Shown here one piece after another: positions 1 through 5,586 of a stretch of 8,382 nt of DNA. A program made the position numbers and the translations under genes. The first letter of the stretch is position 1. Every line of letters begins with the position of its first letter. Under the pieces are notes generated by a model. That model saw only the letters and a list, made by a program, of their open reading frames with translations, was not told the DNA's origin and made no database searches. The stretch comes from an uncultured Collinsella sp. (GTDB lineage Bacteria > Actinomycetota > Coriobacteriia > Coriobacteriales > Coriobacteriaceae), in assembly GCA_900551555.1 (NCBI GenBank), contig URWC01000076.1, positions 1 through 8,382 of the forward strand, in the 5' to 3' direction.

Positions 1-664
1 ACATGCCGGTGCCGTCAACCATGATGGGGTTGAGCGACGCGGTGATGGGGGTGTCGTACTTCTGGGCGGTGAGGGTCGAGAACTTCATCATCGGAACGGG
101 GCCGACGCAGAAGACCTGGCTCACGGCCTTGTCCTGCAGTAGGCGCTCCAGCGGAGCGGTGACAACGCCCTGCTCGCCGTAGGAACCGTCATCGGTGGTG
201 ATGTGGATGTGGTCCTCGTCGAGGAGCTCGCGGAACTGGTCCTCCATGAGCAGGAGGTCCTTGGTGCGGGCGCCCATGATGGCGTGCACCTCGTGGCCGG
301 TCTCGACCAGGTGCTTGGCGACCGGGAAGGCAATTGCCAGACCGACGCCGCCGCCAATGACGGCGCAGGGGCCCTCGGCCATCTCGGTGGGAACGCCCAG
401 CGGGCCCACGACGTCGCGCAGCGACTCGCCGGCCTCGTAGGTGGAAAGCATCTCGGTGGTCTTGCCGATCACCATGAAGATGAACTCGACCCAGCCCTCG
501 TCACCGTTCCAGCCGGCCAGGGTAAACGGGACGCGCTCGCCCGTCTCGTTGGCGCGAACCATGAGGAACTGTCCAGCGTGCGCATGTTTGGCGATTGCAG
601 GCGCCTCGATGCGGAACTTGAACACCTTCTCCGAGAACTGCGTCTTCTCCAGGATCTTATACAT
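1..664 (-). CDS. nfnA: FAD/NAD(P)-binding flavoprotein subunit, NfnA/SudB-like (partial, cut by left edge)
   Basis: Seen: 221 residues from the ATG at 664-662, preceded by GAGAGG (671-676), running off the left edge. A ferredoxin-reductase-type FAD motif RVPFTLAG lies at residues 44-51 and a glycine-rich nucleotide site IGGGVG at 103-108. CVGPVPMM at 186-193 is typical of the NAD(P) domain. MVDGTGM at 215-221 is the lead-in to the cysteine cluster that holds a [2Fe-2S] centre; the next codon begins with T, as a Cys codon would. Family knowledge: this is the small subunit of sulfide dehydrogenase / NADH-dependent ferredoxin:NADP+ oxidoreductase (Nfn), related to PyrK of dihydroorotate dehydrogenase. 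It usually precedes a GltA-like large subunit, which would lie beyond the left edge. The full family length is about 280 residues, so roughly 60 are missing. Inferred role: cytoplasmic electron transfer or bifurcation between NAD(H), NADP(H) and ferredoxin. PyrK is less likely because the cluster motif is of the GTGMC type. Confidence 0.85.
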   Translation of the reverse strand, partial: MYKILEKTQFSEKVFKFRIEAPAIAKHAHAGQFLMVRANETGERVPFTLAGWNGDEGWVEFIFMVIGKTTEMLSTYEAGESLRDVVGPLGVPTEMAEGPCAVIGGGVGLAIAFPVAKHLVETGHEVHAIMGARTKDLLLMEDQFRELLDEDHIHITTDDGSYGEQGVVTAPLERLLQDKAVSQVFCVGPVPMMKFSTLTAQKYDTPITASLNPIMVDGTGM

Positions 665-769
665 AGAACCCCTCTCTTGTAAGGGCTGCCGAACCGTGCC
701 TCCACGGAAATGGACGGTAGCCCGAATAAAACCGTACGCGCACAGGCGTTGTGCAAACATACGGTGCAA

Positions 770-775
770 ATTATA
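770..775 (-). promoter_or_regulatory. Putative -10 box for the nfnA-like gene
   Basis: On the minus strand this reads TATAAT, a perfect -10 hexamer, about 106 bp before the start codon. It implies a leader of about 100 nt. No good TTGACA-like -35 is seen at 16-18 bp spacing, so the assignment rests on the -10 alone. The predicted leader contains a small CCGTG/CACGG hairpin (694-707) of unknown meaning. Confidence 0.35.
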
Positions 776-848
776 CCCTCATGGCCATGCCGTTTACGTG
801 TTTCTTCGGCAGGTGGGAAAACGGTTTATCCCGTCTGACCTACCAAAA

Positions 849-1027
849 AGGGACAGGTTTATTTTGGTCGGTTTTATCAGGCAAAACGGCGAAGGGGGCC
901 GGCCTCGCGCTTGCGGTGAGGCCGGCCCCCTTTGGGGCGTTGCGTATGTATGGCGGCGGGTTGCTTATTGCGATGCGGCCGTTGTGGCGTTTCCGCAGAT
1001 AAAACCTGCCAAAATAAACCTGTCCCT
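849..1027. repeat. 179-bp inverted-repeat element with nested GC hairpin
   Basis: Seen: 849-878 and 998-1027 are 30-bp inverted arms differing at only two positions. Each begins from the outside with AGGGACAGGTTTATTTTGG. Between them, 892-906 pairs perfectly with 918-932 (15 bp, GGGGGCCGGCCTC core) around an 11-nt loop. The AT-rich arms and very GC-rich centre differ from ordinary terminators, and no clear U-tract follows the inner hairpin on either strand. It fills most of the 374-bp gap between the nfnA-like gene and pth, which holds no gene. Inference: a MITE- or REP-like element. It may also block read-through from pth. A target-site duplication is not convincing (only AAA on each side). 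Confidence 0.7.
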
Positions 1028-1041
1028 AAATGGCAGGTTTA
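1002..1041 (-). terminator. Terminator hairpin overlapping the pth stop codon
   Basis: Reading the minus strand, TAAACCTG (1041-1034) pairs perfectly with CAGGTTTA (1022-1015), with an 11-nt loop, and is followed directly by TTTT. The stop codon of pth (1041-1039, TAA) forms the base of the stem. A longer alternative stem also exists: 1040-1031 with 1011-1002, 10 bp. The distal half lies inside the right arm of the 849-1027 element, so the repeat appears to supply the terminator for pth. Confidence 0.6.
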
Positions 1042-1668
1042 GTGCTTGCCGTTGGCGGAGGCGGAGCCGTTGACGTGGTCGCGGGCATAGACCACGCCGT
1101 GCACGATCGCCAGGCCGGCGGCATCGGCGGCGCGGGCGCACGTGTCCTGGAAGTCATCGGCCTCTCGGGCGCGCAGCTGCTTAAGGACGTAGTCGGCCAC
1201 GGGCATCTTGCCGGGAGGGTTGCCGATGCCGGTGCGGATGCGGCTAAAGTCGCGGCTGCCCATCTTATCGATGATGGAGCGCAGGCCGTTGTGGCCGGCG
1301 TGGCCGCCGCCTACCTTGACGCGCACGTCGCCGGCGGGGATGTCAAGCTCGTCGTGAATCACGAGCAGCTCCTCGGCCTTGATCTTGTACTCGCGGCAAA
1401 GCTTGGAGATGGGGCCGCCCGAGGTGTTCATGTACGACTGCGGCTTGACCAGCACAATCTGACGCTTGCCGCCCTCTTCCTCGGGGTCGTTGATGTTGAT
1501 GAGCGCGACCTCGGCACCGGCCTGGTTTTTCCAGTACGTGACGCCGGCCTGACGAGCCAGCTCGTCGATTGCCTTAAAGCCAGCGTTGTGGCGGGTCTCG
1601 GCATATTCCTCGCCCGGGTTGCCAAGCCCGGCAACCATGCGAATCTTAAGCGGCTGTGCAGCTGCCAT
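1039..1668 (-). CDS. pth: Peptidyl-tRNA hydrolase
   Basis: Role: cytoplasmic esterase that releases tRNA from peptidyl-tRNA dropped by ribosomes. Seen: 209 residues (family about 190-210). The signature GLGNPG at 14-19 is followed by TRHNAGF at 25-31, then KPQSYMNTSGG at 75-85, HDELDIP at 105-111 and GGGHAGHNGLRS at 120-131. Aligned with the E. coli enzyme, N17, H27, D106 and N127 match the active-site Asn10, His20, Asp93 and Asn114; the spacings 10 and 21 are kept exactly. About six extra residues lie in the 60-68 region (DPEEEGGKR), probably a surface loop. The start at 1668 is chosen because GGAGGA (1674-1679) lies 5 nt upstream; the frame stays open to an ATG at 1707, but that one lacks a ribosome site. 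It sits downstream of prs in the common Gram-positive order glmU-prs-pth. No clear promoter was found in the 242-bp gap before it. Confidence 0.97.
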   Translation of the reverse strand: MAAAQPLKIRMVAGLGNPGEEYAETRHNAGFKAIDELARQAGVTYWKNQAGAEVALININDPEEEGGKRQIVLVKPQSYMNTSGGPISKLCREYKIKAEELLVIHDELDIPAGDVRVKVGGGHAGHNGLRSIIDKMGSRDFSRIRTGIGNPPGKMPVADYVLKQLRAREADDFQDTCARAADAAGLAIVHGVVYARDHVNGSASANGKH

Positions 1669-1782
1669 GTTTGTCCTCCGTTGCATAAGTAGTTCAGTCA
1701 ACGACAAAGGCTACCACGCCCGCCGAAGGCGAGGAAAGGTTGCAGCAAAGTCATTTCAGAAAACAGCTGCCCCGAGACAGCA

Positions 1783-1887
1783 GGAAACCCCGGGCACACC
1801 GGGAGGGGTTATCAAAGCGAACATCCCGCAGCCGCAAAGCGGCGAGGACGTTCGCGTGATAACCCCGCAGGCGTGCCCGGGGTTTCC
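1783..1887. repeat. 105-nt long imperfect hairpin between prs and pth (probable prs terminator)
   Basis: Seen: 1783-1797 pairs perfectly with 1873-1887 (15 bp, GGAAACCCCGGGCAC). After an asymmetric bulge, 1805-1814 pairs with 1857-1866 (10 bp). Then 1817-1822 pairs with 1850-1855, and the tip is GCCGC-AAA-GCGGC at 1831-1843. Together they form one long rod beginning 23 bp past the prs stop codon. On the minus strand a GCTG/CAGC mini-stem followed by TGTTTTC (1759-1781 area) comes next. Inference: it stops or slows transcription from prs and protects its 3' end. It is far larger than a simple terminator, so it may be a repeated palindromic element. Confidence 0.7.
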
Positions 1888-1910
1888 GGAGGGATGCGAG
1901 GGTCGAGCGA

Positions 1911-2897
1911 CTACAGCGCGAAGTCGCCGCCGACGAGCGTGGAGACGGGCTCCTCGTGGTAAACGGCGGAGATGGCCTGGGCGAACTCCTCGGCGACCGA
2001 GATGGTCTTGATCTTGCCACCGACCTCGACGGGGATGGCATCGGTGACGACGCACTCGACGATGGGGGCGTCGTTCAGACGCTCGATGGCCGGGCCGGAG
2101 AAAATGCCGTGGGTGGCGCACACGTAGATGTCGCCGGCGCCCATGGCCTTGAGCTCCTTGACGTTGGCGCACAGGGTGCCAGCGGTGTCGATCATGTCGT
2201 CGTTGATGATGCAGGTCTTGCCCTTGATGTCACCGATGATGCCCATGACCTCGGCGGCGTTGTGGCGCGGACGGCCCTTGTGGGCGATGGCCAGGTCGCA
2301 GCCGAGCATGTCGGACAGCTTCTTGGCGGCCTTGGCGCGACCCACGTCGGGGGAGACGACAACCAGGTTGTCGGTGTCGAAGTGCATGTCGTTGTAGTAC
2401 TGGCCAAACAGCGGCAGTGCGGACAGGTGGTTAACCGGGATATCGAAGAAGCCCTGGATCTGACCCTGGTGCAGGTCGAGGGTGATGATGCGGTTGACGC
2501 CGGCGCGCTCGAGCAGGTTGGCGACGAGGCGAGCGGTGATGGGCTCGCGCGGGCCGGCCTTGCGGTCCTGGCGGGCATAGCCGTAGTGGGTGATAACGGC
2601 GGTGATGGAGCGGGCGGATGCGCGCTTGGCAGCGTCGGTGGCGATGAGCAGCTCCATGAGCATGTCGTTGACGTTGCCGCCGGCCACGGACTGAATCAGG
2701 AAGACGTCGGCGCCGCGGACGGTCTCGTCGTAGCGGGCGTAAATCTCACCGTTGGCGAACTGCTTTAGCGTAAGGCCCGAAAGCTCGACCCCAAGGTACT
2801 CAGCGATCTTCTGAGCGAGGGGACGGTTGGAGGAACCGGAATACACGCGGATGGACTTGCGCATATTCTCCGACTTCTCGGGATCATTAATCGGCAT
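1911..2897 (-). CDS. prs: Ribose-phosphate pyrophosphokinase (PRPP synthetase)
   Basis: Role: makes PRPP from ribose 5-phosphate and ATP for purine, pyrimidine, His, Trp and NAD synthesis; cytoplasmic, hexameric in class I enzymes. Seen: 328 residues, typical length. FANGEIYARYDETVRG lies at 47-62. The flexible ATP loop region GYARQDRKAGPREPIT is at 106-121 and DLHQGQIQGFFDIPVNHL at 141-158. The PRPP/ribose-5-phosphate loop DDMIDTAGT is at 233-241, and THGIFSGPAIERL at 262-274. At 182-193 the loop reads SPDVGRAKAAKK, one residue shorter than the Bacillus-type SPDxGGVxRARK and closer to the actinobacterial SPDxGR form. The start at 2897 is set by AAGGAG (2905-2910), 7 nt upstream; the internal Met at residue 12 is a weaker option. 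It ends in TAG before a 105-nt hairpin and lies downstream of glmU, behind a terminator. Confidence 0.97.
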   Translation of the reverse strand: MPINDPEKSENMRKSIRVYSGSSNRPLAQKIAEYLGVELSGLTLKQFANGEIYARYDETVRGADVFLIQSVAGGNVNDMLMELLIATDAAKRASARSITAVITHYGYARQDRKAGPREPITARLVANLLERAGVNRIITLDLHQGQIQGFFDIPVNHLSALPLFGQYYNDMHFDTDNLVVVSPDVGRAKAAKKLSDMLGCDLAIAHKGRPRHNAAEVMGIIGDIKGKTCIINDDMIDTAGTLCANVKELKAMGAGDIYVCATHGIFSGPAIERLNDAPIVECVVTDAIPVEVGGKIKTISVAEEFAQAISAVYHEEPVSTLVGGDFAL

Positions 2898-2943
2898 TAC
2901 CCTTCTCCTTTATACATCGAATGCCATATAGATGCCTTGTTGC

Positions 2944-2949
2944 ATTGTA
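2944..2949 (-). promoter_or_regulatory. Putative -10 box for prs
   Basis: The minus strand reads TACAAT 46 bp upstream of the prs start, which would give a leader of about 40 nt. No strong -35 hexamer is seen at standard spacing. A promoter here is expected because a terminator (3042-3074) separates prs from glmU. Confidence 0.35.
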
Positions 2950-3041
2950 ACCGCGCGACGGGGTTTATCGAGTCTTGATAACGTCTTTACCGCCAACGGA
3001 CACGAACCGACCACTCATCCGGTTACGCAGGTCACGATAGA

Positions 3042-3074
3042 AAAAGGAGCCGCTCCCATGGAACAGCTCCTTTT
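3042..3074 (-). terminator. Rho-independent terminator after glmU
   Basis: AAAAGGAGC (3042-3050) pairs perfectly with GCTCCTTTT (3066-3074) and the loop can extend through TCCcATGGA. On the minus strand the stem is followed by TTTTTC, a classical intrinsic terminator 16 bp past the glmU stop codon. The flanking A and T runs make it potentially bidirectional, but nothing on the plus strand reads into it. Confidence 0.85.
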
Positions 3075-3089
3075 GTGCTTGGTAAAACG

Positions 3090-4502
3090 TTATACCTCGT
3101 CACCCTCGTGCAGACGGCGGCGATAATCGGCGGCCCAGCCCTCAATATTCACCTGGCGGGCACGACCCAGGCCAAGGGCGTCGGCCGGGACGGGCTCGGT
3201 AATGACGGAGCCGGCGGCAACGAGCGCGCCGTCGCCGATCTGGGCGGGCGCGACCATCATGGTGTCGGAACCGATGAAGGCATCCTTGCCGATGACGGTC
3301 TTGTGCTTGTGAACGCCGTCGTAGTTGCAGGTGATGGAGCCTGCGCCCACGTTGACGCCGGATCCCATGGTGGTGTCGCCGATGTAGGACAGGTGCGGCA
3401 CCTTGGAGCCCTCGCCGATCGTGGACTTCTTGATCTCCACGTGCGTGCCGGCCTTGGAGCCGTCGAGCATGTGGGTGCCCGGGCGCAGGTAGGCCCGCGG
3501 GCCGCAGTCGACGCCGTTCTCGATGACGGCCTCGATGGCGATGGTCTCGTCGATGACGCAGCCGCTGCCGACGGTGGTGTCGGTGAGGCGGCTGTTGGGG
3601 CCGAGCTGGCACTCCTCGCCCACGGTAACGTTGCCGATCAGGTGCGTCTGCGGCCACACGATAGTGTCGCGGCCGATGACGGCGTCGGGGCCGATCCAAG
3701 CCTGTGTGGGGTCGATGAAGGTGACGCCTTCGGCCATCCAGTGCTCGTTGATGCGGTCGCGCGCGATGGCGGTGAGCTGTGCGAGCTGGATGCGGCTGTT
3801 GACGCCCAGGCCGTCGCGGTAGTCATCGCAGTGGAAGATGGAGACCGCCTGACCGTGGCGTTTAAGGATCTCGAGCATGTCGGGCAGGTAGTACTCGGAC
3901 TGCGCGTTGTCGTTACCGATCTCGTCAATGTGGGCGGCGAGCTGCGCGCCGTCGAAGGCGTAGCAGCCGGCGTTGCACTCCAGCAGCGTGGCGGCCTGCT
4001 CGGGCGTGCAGTCCTTCTGCTCGATGATGCGTTCGATCTGGCCGTCGGCGCCCAGCTTGATGCGGCCGTAGCCGAAGGGGTCGGGCGGGGTCATGGTCAT
4101 GACGGTGCAGGCGAGCTCGCCGGTGGCGACGGTCTGTGCGAACTTGGCGACGGTGTCGGCGGTGATGAGCGGCAAGTCGCCGTTGAGCACGACGACGGGG
4201 CCTTGCGTGATGCCGCAGGCCTCGAGCGCGACCTTTACGGCGTGGCCGGTGCCCAGGCGCTCGGTCTGCTCGACGCACTCGACCTTGGTGGCGCTGTTGG
4301 CATAGGCGCCGTCGATGAGGGCGCGCATCTCATCGGCGTGGCTACCGATGACGACCACGACGCGGCTGCAGCCGGCCTTGATGGTAGCGTCGACGATCCA
4401 CTGGACCATGGGCTTGCCCAGGATCTTGTGCGAAACCTTGCAGTGGTTCGACTTCATGCGGGTGCCCTCGCCGGCAGCGAGGATAATTGCGGTTGCGTCC
4501 AT
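3090..4502 (-). CDS. glmU: Bifunctional UDP-GlcNAc pyrophosphorylase / glucosamine-1-phosphate acetyltransferase
   Basis: Role: acetylates glucosamine 1-phosphate, then couples GlcNAc-1-P to UTP, giving UDP-GlcNAc for peptidoglycan and other cell-wall polymers; cytoplasmic trimer. Seen: 470 residues, close to the usual 455-460. The N-terminal nucleotidyltransferase has LAAGEGTRM at 8-16, a likely catalytic Lys in KVSHKILGKPM at 22-32, QTERLGTGHAV at 79-89, NGDLP at 107-111 (metal-binding Asp109) and GVNSR at 233-237 (Asn235). From about 255 the hexapeptide repeats of the left-handed beta-helix follow, with YLRPGTH at 338-344. KVPHLSYIGD at 367-376 holds the expected catalytic His370, and VGAGSITCNYDG lies at 385-396. 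Start at 4502 is set by AGGAGA (4507-4512); the frame is open upstream to 4751, but that stretch has no family similarity and crosses the divergent promoter region. The next genes, prs and pth, follow in the conserved order. Confidence 0.97.
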   Translation of the reverse strand: MDATAIILAAGEGTRMKSNHCKVSHKILGKPMVQWIVDATIKAGCSRVVVVIGSHADEMRALIDGAYANSATKVECVEQTERLGTGHAVKVALEACGITQGPVVVLNGDLPLITADTVAKFAQTVATGELACTVMTMTPPDPFGYGRIKLGADGQIERIIEQKDCTPEQAATLLECNAGCYAFDGAQLAAHIDEIGNDNAQSEYYLPDMLEILKRHGQAVSIFHCDDYRDGLGVNSRIQLAQLTAIARDRINEHWMAEGVTFIDPTQAWIGPDAVIGRDTIVWPQTHLIGNVTVGEECQLGPNSRLTDTTVGSGCVIDETIAIEAVIENGVDCGPRAYLRPGTHMLDGSKAGTHVEIKKSTIGEGSKVPHLSYIGDTTMGSGVNVGAGSITCNYDGVHKHKTVIGKDAFIGSDTMMVAPAQIGDGALVAAGSVITEPVPADALGLGRARQVNIEGWAADYRRRLHEGDEV

Positions 4503-4686
4503 GTGATCTCCTGTTACGTTATAGAGACGTGTGTTTGGAAACGATACACGGCGCAATATGATACCGCAGGCATATGATGAGCGCGTAACGATTGATGCGC
4601 GACGGCCGATGTCGGTGCCGCCGGCGTGGTGTTTGCGCTGGTTGAGTATGGCGGCGGCGCTGCGGCGTTGACGTTTGAGCGAGGGG
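4503..4686. other. Divergent intergenic region between glmU and ecfT
   Basis: This 184-bp gap must hold the promoters of glmU (leftward) and the ECF operon (rightward). The left half is AT-richer, as expected for promoters. A rightward promoter is annotated separately. For glmU, TATCAT (minus strand, 4564-4559) is the best -10-like word, without a clear -35. The right half is GC-rich leader with a short hairpin CCGA-TG-TCGG (4606-4615). I see no cobalamin, TPP, FMN or other riboswitch core there. Confidence 0.5.
4535..4562 (+). promoter_or_regulatory. Putative sigma-A-type promoter of the ECF transporter operon
   Basis: TTGGAA at 4535-4540 and TATGAT at 4557-4562 are separated by 16 bp. Each differs from the consensus hexamer (TTGACA/TATAAT) by one or two positions. 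Transcription would start near 4569, leaving a leader of roughly 120 nt before ecfT. No other pair of comparable quality lies upstream of ecfT. Confidence 0.5.
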
Positions 4687-5586
4687 ATGGGGGTGCCCGT
4701 GGACACCATGCGAGAGGAATCGGGCAACGAACCCGTCGCGGCATTTTCCATGTCGCATCCGGCGGTGCCGGCGCTCTACATGGTGCTGACGTTGGGGCTC
4801 ACCATGTTCTCGATGCAGCCGGTGCTGATCGCGCTGTCGCTTGCGGGCGGGCTGGCGTACGGGCTTGCGACGCGCGGTGCTGCGCGCACGTTGGGGGCGC
4901 TTCGCTGGCAGCTGCCGGTGATTTTGATCATCGCGGTGCTCAATCCGCTGTTTAGCGCCTCGGGCTCGACGGAGCTGTTCCGTATTGGCATGCGTGCGGT
5001 GTATCTAGAGAGCATGGTTTACGGCCTGTGCATGGGCGGGCTGTTTGTGGCGAGCGTGCTGTGGTTTGAGGCGGCGGCATCGATGCTTGGCTACGACAAG
5101 GTGCTTGCGCTTTTGGGTAACGCCGCGCCGGTGATCGCGCTCATGATCTCGATGTGCGTGCGGCTTATCCCGCAGTTTTTGCGCCGCGGTCGTACGGTGC
5201 TGGCGGTGCAGGATGCGATTGATGTGCCTGGCCGCGCGCCGGCCGACCCCGTGCGCTCGCGCCTGCGGGCGTCGAGCGTGTTGATGGGCTGGGGCATGGA
5301 AGATTCGCTGGAGCGCGCGGACGCCATGCGCTCCCGTGGATGGGGCGCCGCGACACGTCGCACGACGTACGCGCGGTATCGGCTGGGTCGCGGCGATGTT
5401 GCCGCGCTGGTTGGGTTTGCGGTGTTTGGTGCCGCTGCGGTGGCGGTGGCATGGACCGCGACAACGCAGTATTCGTTTTACCCGCAACTATCGGTGCCGG
5501 CGCCGTGGCTGGGCTATGTCGTGTACGCTGCCTGGATGATGCTGCCCTGCGTGTTGCATGCGATCGATGAGAAGAGGTTCGGCTGA
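4687..5586 (+). CDS. ecfT: ECF transporter transmembrane component T (EcfT/CbiQ family)
   Basis: Role: integral membrane coupling protein that joins the substrate-binding S protein to the two ATPase domains. Seen: 299 residues with hydrophobic segments at about 28-62, 76-90, 108-130, 146-162, 236-257 and 273-291. LNPLFS at 85-90 is typical of one EcfT branch. A long cytoplasmic stretch at about 163-235 contains SLERADAMRSRGWG at 207-220, matching the Ala-Arg-Gly coupling-helix signature that docks in the ATPase groove. The start is uncertain. TTG 4675, ATG 4687, GTG 4693 and ATG 4708 are all in frame; GAGG at 4681-4684 has its best spacing (8 nt) to GTG 4693. The choice only alters a short cytoplasmic tail. 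The stop codon overlaps the next gene by one base (TGATG), implying translational coupling. First gene of a three-gene operon. Confidence 0.9.
   Translation: MGVPVDTMREESGNEPVAAFSMSHPAVPALYMVLTLGLTMFSMQPVLIALSLAGGLAYGLATRGAARTLGALRWQLPVILIIAVLNPLFSASGSTELFRIGMRAVYLESMVYGLCMGGLFVASVLWFEAAASMLGYDKVLALLGNAAPVIALMISMCVRLIPQFLRRGRTVLAVQDAIDVPGRAPADPVRSRLRASSVLMGWGMEDSLERADAMRSRGWGAATRRTTYARYRLGRGDVAALVGFAVFGAAAVAVAWTATTQYSFYPQLSVPAPWLGYVVYAAWMMLPCVLHAIDEKRFG

Noticed and set aside
892..932. 15-bp GC-rich hairpin read as a classical rho-independent terminator
   Set aside because: No U-tract directly after the stem on either strand; better viewed as the core of the 849-1027 inverted-repeat element.
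1956..2768. 270-residue plus-strand open frame opposite prs, and a similar 220-residue one opposite pth (1030-1692)
   Set aside because: Same antisense Gly/Val/Asp composition artefact; no recognisable motifs.
3075..4577. 500-residue open frame on the plus strand opposite glmU
   Set aside because: Low-complexity Gly/Ala/Val/Asp-rich translation typical of the antisense of a high-GC gene; glmU has all family motifs, a ribosome site and a terminator.
4569..4686. Cobalamin or other vitamin riboswitch upstream of ecfT
   Set aside because: No B12-box or other recognisable conserved core, and the leader is short for a cobalamin riboswitch.
4503..4751. N-terminal extension of glmU to an upstream ATG at 4751
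   Set aside because: The extension has no GlmU similarity, overlaps the divergent ecfT start, and the ATG at 4502 has a good AGGAGA site followed at once by the LAAGEGTR motif.
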